Origin: Hyphodiscus hymeniophilus
Lineage: Eukaryota > Ascomycota > Leotiomycetes > Helotiales > Hyphodiscaceae
Reading direction: 5' to 3'
NCBI GenBank assembly: GCA_016508695.1
Contig: VNKQ01000011.1
Span: 1,178,001-1,242,000 of the forward strand
Length of the DNA stretch: 64,000 nt
Positions 12,312 through 24,469 of the stretch are shown here, in pieces. The notes below the pieces were generated by a model. The model was given only the letters and a program-made list of their open reading frames with translations. It ran no database searches and was not told the origin of the DNA. Within the stretch, counting starts at the first letter, position 1; the number at the start of each line of letters is the position of its first letter. The position numbers were made by a program, and so were the translations under genes.

Positions 12312-14123
12312 GTTGATCTGGAAAGGCACTGTCGGTTGATCGTCGTGGTGATAAAAATAGCAGCCAATTCTTTGGTTGTTTCGATCGATTCCCAAGGAGA
12401 GGTCAATAATACCATGAAATCAAAGGGTGGATGGGTCTTTTGATATACAAGTTGTTCATTGTACTGATCTAGTACTGCGGTGAGTCGCATAGATTGCCGC
12501 GGCTCTTTGTCATCCGATTGACCGAGAATTCTCGTATAATGCGACTTTAGCTCCAAAAACGTTGAGAAAGAATGGTGATGGTCGATGCTTTGTGATGCCA
12601 TCCCGCAAGGGGGTAGGGGTCTCCTGCATGGGGCTGAACTGCAACGTAAAGCTTGTTTCTACCATACTGTAAGTCTGTAATAGGGTTCTTCTGGAATGGC
12701 TGACAGTTGCCGTCCTTCAACGCTTGTGAGTGGAACATGTTGACTGGTGTGTTGCTGGAAAGGGGCTCAGTCAGCACCCTGCATTGTTCGCCTGCTTTGG
12801 TTGTTTATCGGTTGATGGCTGGCCTGGTCTAACTTCTTCGGGAATCCACGGCGTAAAGGTACCGACCATCCACGGAGCATCCACGGAGCAGGAACAGAAT
12901 AAGAGATATACGCTTACCCAAGCTCTCATAGAGTCATATGAGGAACGACCCGGAAGGTATCTGCACATCTCATCTGGCTACATCTCTACCTACTAAGCAA
13001 AATGAATCGAACTAGCTACCTCAGAACTCGGGAATAGGTGTTCGTCTGAAGGTGGACGCCACAAGCACCCAGAAATGGAGTGGATCGTTTTAGGAGAAGA
13101 AGGTGAGAAGGGGAGGTAGACCAAGTAAGAAGGTATCGGGATAAACTTGACTATCAAAGAAGAGCTCTGCTGGAATCCATACAGCTTCGACAGACGAGAG
13201 CGAATTGTACGAACTGGGCGAAGCGGACGAAGTATGGAAGGCAGAATCAGAAGCAATAGATGGGAAATCCTTTGAAGATTCAGACGAAGTAGACGATGGA
13301 ATTTGGGAACGACTATCGGCAACCATTGGTGGCCCCCCAATGGCGGTCGTGCTCGTGAAGAGGAATCTGCAGCGATCAATTACTGGCAGCGACTGAAACT
13401 TGCGCCTGCGAGCTGTACGAGTGGAAGTCGATACTGCAGGATATCCTCAGCTTCATGGCTCGCAGCCTCGTCGACCTGAGAAATCTGCTGCTCTTTTCTA
13501 TCTCACGTCCTTGGCGTCACCGAGTCGATCTGAAGATGATGAAGGATATCTGTCACAAAATTGCTTAGCAGATTAGATAGGAGGCAAGAACGACATGATG
13601 CGTCGCTCAGTACGGGTCACGGCTTCACAAGCATCAAGAGCTAATGAATTGTGGGTAGTCTTTCTATTGTATTGAATGGCTTCTTCTGCTATCTTTACAC
13701 CCGTCGTCGTCAAATCCCCATCGCAGTCAAAACGCTTGATGCGTGTGTGCCCTGTCCAGTTAGCACAAGGCTGAAACGGCCCATGGCTAATCCATCAAGG
13801 CTTGAGAGCGGCGTAAGTGCTTGTTAAATCTCCGTACGTTCACAAGTAGGTTTCAAAGTCACGTCTCCCAAAAATACGATGTCGAGTCCTACCGTCCCAT
13901 CGTCTTTATCATCCTTCGGATGGCACTGGTGGCGGCCAATAGATCAACGTATGAATATATCATGAAGTCCAGATTACCGAAAGAGGCCTGTCGCTTCGGA
14001 TTCCATACAAGAGCTCCTTGGGGCATCTCAGAGGCCCAAGTGGCATTTTTAAAAGCAGCGCACCCATGGTGAGGCGAGGGGGGAGGAGTGTCACCCCCAG
14101 CTCGGTTATACCATCATGGCTAC
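12312..14123. other. Intergenic region
   Basis: This is about 1.8 kb with short overlapping open frames on both strands and no recognised domain. One minus-strand frame at 12601-12312 (starting MASQSIDHHHSFSTFLELKS) has coding-like composition and may be a leader open frame of the transcription factor. No RNA gene was found. Confidence 0.5.
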
Positions 14124-15511
14124 TTACGGACGGCCAAAATTCGTGCGGGACGTTTGGGGGGTTTCCTCAACCAGGATTTGTCTCGACTGCACAGAAACTT
14201 GCCTCGTCATCACGATCTCGCCCTTTCCACCTCCTTCAATATCCTTTATTCTGCCTCTTGATTTCCCGTCGCTATCACCATCGAACGAACTCAGACTTTC
14301 GAGTTCATACCCCCTGTTACGTGATACAATAGCAGACTGACTGGCTGTAATCTTTGAAGTAATCTGTGTCGGATATCCTGTACTCCGCTCTCCTTTCGAT
14401 TTCGAGAATCCTGTATTGCCCTTGTTCCGAAGTAGACTGCGGAAAGCCGGGAGGTTTGCAACGATGACTGAAACTGCTGCTTCGATCGTTGACCATAGAG
14501 ACAGTATGATGGGACCATCCGCTAGCGTCGTTGGATCTGTCTGCGATAGGGCAGTTGCTCTGGTGACTTTGAAGAGACGAACGAATGCGAATACTATAAC
14601 AATGATACCGAGCGAGAAAAGTCCGGCCAGACCGAGCTTCTGCTTTAAAGAAATTTGCAGCGTCACAAGGAGACGTAATGGGAGGAGCATGACTAAAAAG
14701 TCGGCAGCGATGTCCACTCCCGTCGCAAATTTGATACTGGCACCAGAACGTTTCAGATCATCTGGCGATGAGCACCCAGCTGTGAAACATTAGCTAGAAG
14801 CCGCAATCCAATAGACTCTCTGACTCACTTGCGCTCCAGTACTTGTCTAATGGTACGCACGTCAAGAAGTTGGACAACATGCAGGCGAGGTATGTGAGCA
14901 GTACTAGAGTAAACACTCCCCACCAGATGTGCATATATCTTGGGATCCCCACCACCATGTGTCGGAAGAAGACCAAGAGCGAGAATTTTCCTAGAGTTTA
15001 CATATCAGCCTAACTATGCTTCTTGGCGACGTAGCAAAAGATTGAGGAATACTGACCAGCCCAAAGAGTTGACCAAAAGAGGAGCATTTGTCTGCAGATA
15101 GATCAGCTCTGCCATTGAGTGAATGGTTGATCAGAGTCGATCCCAACGACTTACGCAAACATCAACTTCAACGCTCTTATCGTATGAGCCGTAAACTCAG
15201 CGGCGGGAAGTGGAAGCGGGGTCTCTGGATCGACTGCTGCAGCTATAAGATATGCTTGAGTCATCTCGAAGATCGGGGCAGCGGCCGTAACGACCGCCGA
15301 GAGAGTCGTGAGGAAGACCATGGCTAAAACTGCGAAATAATCTTCGGCGTAGAATTTGCGTTGTATCCTCAGACGTATGACTACTCGCGCGATCGTGGTT
15401 GTTAAAGCTAAAGACCATAGTGTCCATACGATGGCCTTTCGAGTTGTCAGCTGAAGAGTTTCGGAAGTTGAGACGTTGTTGACTGACCAAGAACTCGGTA
15501 TGTGTATACAT
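14124..15511 (-). CDS. Fungal rhodopsin-like (PTH11/SAT4-type) seven-helix membrane protein
   Basis: Five exons (15511-15488, 15435-15155, 15091-15057, 14990-14829, 14779-14124) give 385 residues in phase. The protein has seven membrane helices: AIVWTLWSLALTTTIARVVI, DYFAVLAMVFLTTLSAVVTA, LMFAQMLLFWSTLWAGKFSL, IWWGVFTLVLLTYLACMLSN, GVDIAADFLVMLLPLRLLVT, LGLAGLFSLGIIVIVFAFVR and SLWSTIEAAVSVIVANLPAF. The order and motifs (FYAEDYF after helix 1, CVPLDKYW before helix 5, SLWSTIEAAVSVIVANLPAF) are those of the fungal rhodopsin-like integral membrane domain. Members are suspected receptors or of unknown function, and the ligand is unknown. The extracellular start is very short (MYTHTEFL) and there is no CFEM domain. 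The tail from about residue 290 is hydrophilic and Ser/Arg-rich. No retinal-binding lysine can be claimed. Confidence 0.85.
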
Positions 15512-16301
15512 GGCTATTTCTTTCTGAGTCGTTCGATCTCTGAATCAAGAGCGTGCTGATCCCGTCAGTCTATAAGATACAGGACTTCCTTCTGGTTCTG
15601 TCGATTGTCATGTCTGATCGTCTTTGGATCTGGTATGATCTTCGATGAGGTTGCACTCGTTAAGACAAGATGGATCCGTCCTTCTAAGTAGGGGCCACTT
15701 GATCCCACACTTCGGGCCATCTCGTGCTTACTCGACTCCGCAGGTACCAGGCCGTAAAGGAACGTCTCCCAAGTTTCGGAAAGAAGCTTGCGAAGCAGGG
15801 ATTGTCACAAGTAAATTAACTCTGAAGCGTTTCGAAATCCTTGCTTCGGCGCAAGGCATACTCAATTGGAAGGTGTGGCGGGTTGGTAAAATGATCTTCC
15901 CTGCAGACAGTGCAGAGAAGGATTCAGCAACTGTGCCGCTGCAGAATTCGCCAGCCCGCGCATGAGGCCGAGGCGGGCAAACGTCCAGATCCGTGCGTTC
16001 TGTGCCGTCGCAGGGGTTCTTTCACATCGAGTTCGAGCGGAGAAATGGCGCAAGGAGTCTCTTCGTCTAATCCACCAATGGTTCTCCCAGGTTCATTTGG
16101 GGGAAGCTGTCTTACATCCGAGTCCGACAAGTTCCATATTTGACCTTGTTTTGTTCTCGTGTCTCGATTTGGAATCAATGCCGCCCATCAACATGTGAGA
16201 CTGTGAGTTGAGTCCAAGCAGGAGGAGGTTGGGGACCCAAAGCATTATTCTATAGTCTAATATGACGGAACGAGGAAGTGAAGTGTCTCTTGCATCCCCC
16301 T
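15512..16301. other. Intergenic region
   Basis: It separates the rhodopsin-like gene from the oxidase gene. Only short chance open frames are visible. Confidence 0.55.
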
Positions 16302-17970
16302 TTATGCAGCATCTACTTTCCATCCTCCGGGCATCAGGTTCGTGTAGACCTTCAGGGGATCGTACTTGGCACGGATTGCCTTGAGCTTGGCCAGATTGGT
16401 ACCACCATAATTCTGGAAAATTTCTTGACCTAGGCCAGCATCGTTCATGTAATGATACTGAGCTGCTTGGCCAGCCGCCACAAGTTTAGCTTGGATTGTG
16501 TCTGTGACTGAAGCCGCAAAGGCGGCTATCTTGGCATCGTCCGCAGGATCGGTCCATGAAAAGTTCTCAACCATCCCTTCACGGCATTAGATTCGCTTTT
16601 TTACGATAATTTCAGAAAAACTTACAGAAATAAGGTGCCTTCGTGATGTCAACTCCTTGGGGATTGCCGCCTTTGTTAATTCCTTGCTGTATGAAGTTCT
16701 TCGTTACGGGCTGAAATGCAACACTGGCCTGAATCCCAGCTACGTTCAAAATATTCGCGGTAACCTCCTCCACAAATGTATCATGAACGATAGACAGTGC
16801 CTCTGCATTGGCAAAACTCGATATCACTCGAAAGACTTGTCTTGTGCCATCTGCAATCAAGGCGTCTGTGCCCTCAACATAAGTGGCTAATGTTGTTGGG
16901 CCGTAGGTATTCTCAAGGGCTGGAATAGCAGTGAAGTTTGCCAGAGCAGGCTGATTGCAATTTGTCCCGTCATAGAACAAGGCTGAAGTGTAGATAGTTT
17001 CGTTAAGGGATCCGAGCATGAAGATAGAAGGAATAACGGCTGCCTTCGAATCCGCTGAGCCGTATTGACCAAAGTTAGCAACTGCGCTCAAGAAGAGATC
17101 CTTTTCAGTCGATGGTATTTCGGTGATGCCTGCGCAAACAGTGGGGGAACTGTATGAGAGCAAGTCGAATCGAGTGACAATGCCAAAACTATTTCCGCCT
17201 CCCTTCAAAGCCCAGAAGAGGTCAGAGTATTGTGTGGCAGTTGCTACCACAATGATCCCAGTCGCAAGCACGACCTGGAGTTTTAAGTCAACGAAGGTCC
17301 TTCCCAATCAGCGGACGGTCCGGATATCTTACTTCATAGGCAATGACATTATCAGAGGCAAAGCCATGCTGATTTGAGTAGAAAGATATTCCACCTCCCA
17401 GCAACAATCCTGGCACGCCAACAATTCCAACGCGGCCACCTAGTACGACTAGTCCATATGGCTCCAAATACGCATAAACCTCTTCCCAGCGTCGGCCCGG
17501 CCCAACAGAGACGTAGGACTTATCTGCAGAGAGCTGGATGGTATTAAGATCCGTCAAGGCAATCAACACTCCACCAATTGTGTTCGCATAACCTGGTATT
17601 GGCATGTGGCCTCCTCCACGCACCGCGAACGGTGCCTTCAATCCTACAAGTGTGAGGATCGCGGCCGAGACATCGAGGGCAGACTTGGGTGTGAAAACGC
17701 AAGCGGGAGAGAGGTAGTCTGTCGGCGTCCAGAAGTCTGCAATTGGGGTCAGGAAAAACCGTGAAGCACAGGATTGCAAAACTCACGCTCATTTTCGGCC
17801 GTATAATTCGTCGAGCCTGGAAAGAAGACTTGGGATTTGAAGACGAGCTTGAGGGCATCACAAGCAAGTACTGTGGAATTGATAGTGGCGGCTGAACGCT
17901 CTACGTCTAGTGACGGTAGGGCAGCAGAGACCGTCGCCAGGGAAAGACTTGCAAGAATGGGGAGCTTCAT
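16302..17970 (-). CDS. Secreted FAD-linked oxidase (berberine-bridge enzyme-like)
   Basis: Four exons (17970-17787, 17736-17333, 17274-16626, 16576-16302) give 503 residues. The signal peptide is MKLPILASLSLATVSAALPS. The PCMH-type FAD-binding domain follows (ACVFTPKSALDVSAAILTLV, FAVRGGGHMPIPGYANTIGG, WEEVYAYLEPYGLVVLGGRV). The histidine in RGGGH is where this family usually attaches FAD covalently. A second cysteine-type FAD link is not evident, since GIVGVPGLLLGGGISFYS has no Cys. The central part contains DLFWALKGGGNSFGIVTRFD. The C-terminus carries the berberine-bridge motif region YHYMNDAGLGQEIFQNYGGT with KYDPLKVYTNL. The family oxidises sugars, alkaloids or polyketide-derived alcohols with O2; the substrate here is unknown. 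No biosynthetic genes adjoin it. Confidence 0.9.
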
Positions 17971-18689
17971 GATCCAGCGAGATACTTTAAACCGGGAAGT
18001 TGGCAATGAACGAAGAAGATTCTAGGTGTCCACGAAGAAGATATTGACTCCATTTCTACGAGTCTGAAAGTCTCGACCGGAAGATCCACAAGTCGTAAAC
18101 CTGCGGATCCTCGGTATCACGATGCGAATTCACATCCTTGCACTCCGTGCATCCTTTGCCACCTAGGGTAAGAGACAGAAGTTGGGAACGGATATTGACC
18201 CGGATATTGACCCTCTTTCGAGTAGGTAAGCAGGGGACGCGGGGGACGTTGCATCGGGTGCATAACCCCGCGGCCGAAAACCGCTAATTTCAGTTGCGGC
18301 GGAGCTCGATCGACTGAGCGGCCAACTGAGCAGCGAGCAGGACGAAAATAAGTTGGCAGGGATAGTTTGAATACAACCAATTGGAAAGCAACTTCATGAC
18401 CCAAGAGAAGAGACAGCGGGTCTGGCCATTTGATCGCATAGGTCGACGACTTTTTTCAAGCCGTGGAAATGGAGGACTACTGACGGTAAGCCACCCAAAT
18501 TACGAATGCATTCTTTCGGCTTAGGCTAACAAGCTCTAACGAGCAACATAGGCATGAATGCCATGAATATGATCACTGCAATCCGATTAAAGCATTGAAG
18601 AACTCTTTCGGATAGTATCCTCATCCATTTACCAACTAATATTACACAACCCCATTTCATTGTTGATCAATCCTCAAAGTTTACAACCC
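17971..18689. other. Intergenic region
   Basis: It holds the promoter of the oxidase gene and the 3' flank of the phosphate symporter gene. A GC-rich patch lies at about 18230-18310. No gene is seen. Confidence 0.6.
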
Positions 18690-20701
18690 CTAAAGGGAGC
18701 TGGCATCAGCAGCAGCGCTCTTCTGCTCCCTCAACTGGTGTTCACTCGGATAGTTTTCGACAATAGAATCGTCCTCGCCATTCAACTCCTCAAGTGTCTT
18801 GCGCTTAGTCTCAGGGATACAAAGCGAGGTTCCTATACCCAAGAACATGAAGAGGGCGTAGATCTCCAAAACGTGGTTGAGCCAAGGGTTGGCGTTGGTC
18901 TTGGTAGCGCCGCGAACACGGAGGGGAGCGATGGCTGCTTGAGCGATGATGGAACCAATCTTGCCAGATGCGGCAGAGATACCGTGCGAAGTTGAACGGT
19001 ATCGTGTGGGGAAGCACTCGCCGGGAACGATGAAGGTGGTTGCGTTGGGTCCGAAGTTAAAGAACTGTCTCACGTGTCAGAAAGAGGAGGCGTGAAAAGG
19101 GCAGGCTAGCTTACAAATTGAGCAAGGACGTAAAGAGCAAGCAGACCATGTCCATCCGCTCCTTTTACCTTGTCATAGGCGAAACCCATAATGATGAAGA
19201 TGACAGTCAAGATGGCGAAGCCACCTATTTGAATTGGCTTGCGACCAAGAGTATCGACTGTGGCGACCGTGACCCAATATCCTGGCACGGCTCCTGCTAG
19301 AACGATGATTGTGTTTCCGACTGCAGTATTGAGTAGCTGCTTGTAGACCGTCGGACCTCCAGAGTAACCTATAGCTTGCAAAATGACAGGGTTGTTGAGA
19401 GAGAGGCCATAATAAGCGCTGCTACCGTCAGTGACCCACTATCTACAAATGTCGGAGAAACCTACACGTCCAGGAGAAACCACGAACCAGCAGTGCCAAA
19501 AAGCACCATTGCATTCTTCGGCCTTGCGTAATAGGCCAAGAAGTCTTTGAACGAGGCCTTAGGCACGACCATGCGATCGGCACCCTGGATTCCCTGAGCG
19601 CGACGAATGGCGTCGGGGTGTCCTTCAGATTTGCCATTTATGTAAGCCTCCACATCGTCGCTGGCCTTCTCAGCATCTCTAGCGACATCGAAAGTATATC
19701 GAGGAGTTTCAGGGATAGTAAGTCGGTAGTAAAGTGCAATGCATGCAGGAACGGCACCGAATCCGATCAAGACTCTCCACATCTTATCAACTGCAAGACC
19801 GCACACGCCAGTACATTTCGCGTAGGTCGTGGCAGTCAGAAGGGATTCCTTGAAACCTGCAACACAGCACAATAGCACGATTGCGGCAGCCAATTGGCCC
19901 AAACCCTGCATAGCAAAAACGGCGCCCATCATGGCTCCTCTCCATTTCGTAGTGGCGAATTCGGAAGTGATAATGGAAGAGAGAGGATAATCTCCACCGA
20001 TTCCTACAGACTCTTAGCTTCGCTAGATACATATGCTTGCGGGTTCACTTACCAATTCCCATGAGTACACGCCAGAAGATAATGACACCGACAATGTTCA
20101 TTGATTGCGAGTTTGAGCTCAAGGCCTGGCCGAGGGTCGCGAAGATGATGACAATCAGTTCCAATCCATACATGCGCTTTCGTCCAACCACATCAGCCAG
20201 AAATCCAAAGCCGAGCTGTCCAACAACAGTTCCGCCCGATGTAGCAACCTTGATAGCGGTATCTGAGTTGGTTGGCATTTTGCCCCCCTTCCAGTAGACA
20301 ATTCCTAACATGGTTGTGAGGAGACCGGCAGTAAAAATGTCATAGGAATCCGTAAAGAAGCCAATACCTGCGACGACGCAGGCCTTTGTGAGACGTCAGT
20401 ACAAAATACGTTCAATCGATTGACTATCAAAACAAGATACTTTCGAAACGCTCATTCAGAAGTACAACTTACGCGAACATGATACCATCCAAACGGAGCC
20501 TTGTCAATCTCGGCGAGTGCAAGTCGACGACGCTCATTGGGATCCTGGATATGGGCAAAGTCGTTGTTGAAGTCTTGTTCCCCGTTAGCCTCACTGTCTA
20601 TCGCAAAGGACCTCGGCCAGCTTACTGTGGTATGCTGCATTTCCGCCCGCTGTCTTGTGCAGAACAGGAGCAGCAGGAGCCGCCGTTCCAGTGGATGTCA
20701 T
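18690..20701 (-). CDS. Inorganic phosphate:H+ symporter (PHO84-like, MFS)
   Basis: This major facilitator of the plasma membrane is expected to import phosphate with protons. Six exons (20701-20626, 20573-20473, 20383-20053, 20003-19466, 19418-19115, 19064-18690) sum to 574 residues. I start at 20701 because MTSTGTAAPAAPVLHKTAGG then joins, through a 52-base intron, to HNFNNDFAHIQDPNERRRLA, the usual beginning of these symporters. An internal ATG at 20640 reads into the intron and is rejected. Family marks include GWYHVRACVVAGIGFFTDSY, VGQLGFGFLADVVGRKRMYG, GIGIGGDYPLSSIITSEFAT, ETPRYTFDVARD, the long central loop, and FFNFGPNATTFIVPGECFPT with RYRSTSHGISAASGKIGSI. A CACGTG motif, the Pho4/NUC-1 core, lies in intron 5 at 19071-19076. 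No frame break is seen. Confidence 0.94.
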
Positions 20702-21916
20702 CCTGTCCAGTATCTGATATAATGAACGTATTGACCGAGTGTGAAGACTTGGCACTGATCCGAAGTGTCGAGATATTGCAGAGCAGCCAAGAAACAGGTC
20801 GAAGGCAACGAGGTGTATTTACGTTCTTAAGGCCTCTCTCCCTGAGCCGCTGCATATTTGCACAAGCCGCCGATCACCATCGAACCGCAGCCACCGAGGA
20901 GCATACCGAGTACCATCTGTCCCGCGGACGGAATCCCACTCGAATGAGGAAGAGAAGGCGAAGAATGTGAGATTGCAGCGATGGCGCAACCAATGGCACC
21001 CGAGGAGCGACAAAATGCGACGTCTAGATTTTTTGCAGTGGTCGTGGGGTCAAACCATAACAGCGCCCCTGAGGCTCGCAAGGCTGAACTCGAGGCTGAT
21101 AATACTGCTCGAATGAAAATCGTGGTTGCGAGCACGTTTCCATTTCAGAGCTCGGGAGAGGCTCAAGTTGAGTTGCAAGGGTGGGCGAGTTGACAGGCTG
21201 CCTGCCCCTATCAGACCAAGCGAATTATTGAGTAGGCGTTGCTCGCGTTGGACACGACGATTGAGCTTTCTAACTCGACTCGCTTGTGGTGATTTGCCGA
21301 TGGCGTCTTCAACGATTGGCGTATCACCGGTGATGCAACTCAATCGGGATTGTGGCGTTTATCTCTTTTCTAGGGAGTAGACTCTATTGAAACGTCTCAG
21401 GAACATGCATGGAACGCCCATAGAAGCAACAAGGAAGGTGGATGGCAGCAGCGGCATCGTGCCTTGTACGAGTACCGAACATTGTGGTGATTGAGGCGTC
21501 AACCACGTTGTTCGTTCGGAAGATGAGAGAGGATGACTCTGGCACAGATCACACAGCACGTTGCTGTAACTTCTTGGCATTGATAATAGATACTTGACGG
21601 CTGTGCGAACTGTCGGATGTTTCTCTGGTGGTGGCACGAGGCCGAGTACGAGGCCGAGTCTGGACTCGGCCTCGTCCGATAGAAAAGTCTGTCTGATGAC
21701 TTGTTGCTCTGTCAGTGCTGATAGAAACATTCTTTCTTTACAGGCGAAATGGAGAAAGAGACAAGACTCGTCGAGGTTTCAGCTGAGGTAGGATGATCTC
21801 TGCGTGAAAAGCACTCAATGGACAATGGGCTACCAGTGTTGACTGAGCCTCTGCCTTGCATCGCCAAGGAAGCTTTGTACTTGGGAATGAAGTGTTTCGA
21901 CGAGGTCCGAAGCACT
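20702..21916. other. Intergenic region
   Basis: It lies between the symporter promoter and the 3' end of TAD3. A minus-strand frame (21135-20827) could encode about 102 residues with a glycine-rich hydrophobic end (SAGQMVLGMLLGGCGSMVIG). I could not relate it to a family, so it is not called as a gene. Confidence 0.45.
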
Positions 21917-23128
21917 TCAAGCATTGCCATCAAAATCCGCTCCTGGGCCGACGGCATCAAACTCCCAATGCCAAGCATGCAATGTCCAGTTCAATTCCTT
22001 CCGCCAGAACAGACCATGGCCGAGGTCTCCATCAGCACAAAGCCCGCCTGTTTTTGGCATCCTTTGACCGAAGACAACCTTGCCGAATCTTGAGTGTACG
22101 ATAGCCATGGAGCACATTACGCAAGGCTCATGAGTGCAGTAGATCTCGAGGTTGTGACAGAGATAACCATCACTCCCTTCGCTAGGACGATAGAGTTCTT
22201 TCTCGATCACTCCGTAAGGCTGATCCTGGAATATCCCTTCCTCTATCGTCCCTTGTGTCTGTTCCGACTCTTCCTTTCGCCTCAGCCCCTCCGCAACCAT
22301 GCCAATGGCTCGAAGTGCAGCGTGAGCAGTGACATTCCCATACCCTTCCCGAGGCCAATCTAACCATCTGCCATCGCCAGCAACAGCAATAGGTCGTGCA
22401 ATTCCATTCCATCTTCCAATAACCACAACGCCGAGCTCTTCCCCTGAGCCCGTTTTGTTACTCTCGCGAGCTACCTCTGCAGCCAGATTCATCCACTTCG
22501 CAACATCCTCGCGTATTTCCTCTTCCCCCTTCGATAATAAGTGTGGATGAGGCCCAAAAGAATGGTTCTTGTTGAATGTCGTTCGCCAATATTTAGAGGT
22601 CCAGAGAGTGGCTTGCTCTTGGGAGGTTGGCGCGAGTAGAGGGACTGGAGCCGTATACACAAGAACCCGATCAAGGACTGAGGATAGAGCCTCGATCAAA
22701 TCTTGCTCAGCTATTGCCACCGTAGAGCCTACGATGAAGTACTTTGCATTGTGTTCGAGGAAGGGGGATTCTGGAGGTTGGGTCGATGAAATAGACGTTC
22801 GAATAGTCTCCGGAAGCTCGGCGTACTTGGCAAATCTGCTTAGGTGCTGTAGGTTCAGCCCTCCATCATTTGGCACAAGCTTTCCAGCCAAACTGCAAGA
22901 AGGTCTTCAGCCCAAATTATCTAAAATCATGGAGTGACGGGCATACTTCAGAGCCGCGCTGGCCTTTTGTGTTGGGAAGACGGCGGCGATATAAACATTA
23001 ACGACGGAATATCGAGCTGATATCTCCAGTGTCGTTTTTAATGGCACAAGGCGTCCTGTGACTAGTCTCAATGCTAACTTCGAGTCAATTTCTTTTGGAG
23101 TATGTTGACTCGTGTCCTTAGGGTTCAT
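21917..23128 (-). CDS. TAD3: tRNA-specific adenosine deaminase subunit TAD3 (ADAT3)
   Basis: It forms the heterodimer with TAD2 that converts adenosine-34 to inosine in tRNA anticodons. Two exons (23128-22947, 22892-21917) give 385 residues; the intron donor is GTATGC and the acceptor TTGCAG. The N-terminal half (LVPLKTTLEISARYSVVNVY, FAKYAELPETIRTSISS) is the eukaryotic ADAT3 extension. The deaminase domain in the second half has the zinc motif TAHAALRAIGMVAE and THEPCVMCSMAIVHSRFG. The active deaminase box would be HAE; here the Glu position is Ala, in line with TAD3 being the non-catalytic partner. RWNGIARPIAVAGDGRW precedes the zinc His. The C-terminus LFWRKELNWTLHAWHWEF is typical of ADAT3. 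A CACGTG motif is 230 bases upstream (23355-23360). Confidence 0.93.
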
Positions 23129-24469
23129 TTCATCGTTGTTGGTAGCCTTGTCTCAAGCCTCAGCCTTGTAGAATCGAGATGGCTTTATGTTTCGTGGCGC
23201 GATTCGATCTGTATAGTTGGATCGCGCAATACAATGCAAGCGGGGGCTATTGCAAGGGAAGTAAATGGCAAGTGTGCTGCAAGTTATGTCGAGCCAGTAT
23301 AGCAGTGGGAATTCGAAGAAGGATTATTTCTCTTCTCCGCATTTTCGTTTTCATCACGTGTTAACCTTAATGCCTTTGAGTGGCGTTGATCTTTTATCGG
23401 TTTCATTTTCTTTCACAATTGCGGTCTACTTTTTCCTACGCTCGTTAAAGCTCCCTTACCTAATACTACGAGGGCAGCTTTTGCGCTTGCGTTTCTTTCT
23501 AGTTCCCATGACAATTCTGTGAGATATATACTTGACTCTCTCTCTCATTGAGCGCAAGGATATTGGGATCTATGATTATCTGTTCAAAAGGATTAAGCGA
23601 TTCACAACATTATAGACAGCCAGAAATAGATGAACTTTTCCGCGTTGATTCTAGGTACAAGTATGACCGCAATGCAGTCCCGCCCTGGGATCATGTCTGA
23701 AAGAGAAAGTATCGATGTTTTCACATGCGTCCCAAATGTGATCAAGCATCAAAAGATCCAACCCGTAGAGAGCTGTCACTAAGTATGGCCCAGATCCAGT
23801 TTGACCAGATACAAAAGACCCCTGTGCAAGCATATGTCCATCCGTTCAGTGTCCACGAACAGCTGCTTGAATATTGACCGGGGCGAAGAAGTAGCAGGAT
23901 GTGTAGACACAAGATCGCTGCTCTTGATCGAAAAGAAGTTCCGAAAACATGATATCGAAAAAAAACCACTGAGTTGCGTGAATGGAAAGGACCTAAAGGA
24001 AAAAATTGCTGTCTATGAAGTCGTGATTCGAGTACAGGTACAGGTCGGGTTGCGCAATCGCCCGTAATGTACCCTGCGCTGAGGAAATTGTCGTGTCGAA
24101 CCGTGATGAGATCTTTTTTGATCGAGCTCCTATGGTACAAAGAGCAGCAGAGGAGGGTTTCCATTGCGGTGCTCAAGATGCATGTTGAGATCGATAGAAT
24201 GCAGGGGAAAGGTGATGTCGGTGCAATGAGGCACCTTCGAATGTAATGCTAGTGTAACAACTGCCGTGAAAATCATATTGTGAAAACACTTTTCGAGTTT
24301 GCGATCTCTCGTAGCACGTCGGGGCCAGAATCTTCTAGAGACTCGAGGTGGACGAAGCAAGGGAGATGAGCGCAATTCCGAAGGTTTCGAAGGCTAGAAA
24401 ATGGAGAATCGTTGTTCGTACCGTTACAAGCATAAGAATCGTGTCGTCGTACCGATGTGCCAAGATGAC
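23129..24469. other. Intergenic region
   Basis: This holds the TAD3 promoter side and the PUF gene's 3' flank. No convincing gene, repeat or RNA is seen. Confidence 0.55.

Noticed and set aside
12312..12601. Minus-strand frame starting MASQSIDHHHSF as N-terminus of the Zn2Cys6 factor
   Set aside because: It is in a different frame from the zinc cluster, and MVYCG at 12311 is a standard start for this protein group.
13520..13620. ATGATGA resembling a C box of a C/D snoRNA
   Set aside because: No CTGA D box at suitable distance and no terminal stem seen.
20452..20640. Start of the phosphate symporter at 20640 (MQHTTVSWPRS)
   Set aside because: That frame reads through a proper GTAAGC...CAAG intron; the 20701 start with splicing gives the expected N-terminus.
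10175..20701. Regulator, receptor-like protein, secreted oxidase and transporter as a secondary-metabolite cluster
   Set aside because: No backbone synthase, no tailoring set, and the transporter is a phosphate symporter; the genes are better read as unrelated neighbours.
20827..21135. Minus-strand frame with glycine-rich hydrophobic C-terminus, possible small membrane protein
   Set aside because: About 102 codons, no family recognised, no splice support, and it lies in the symporter promoter. Composition alone is not enough.
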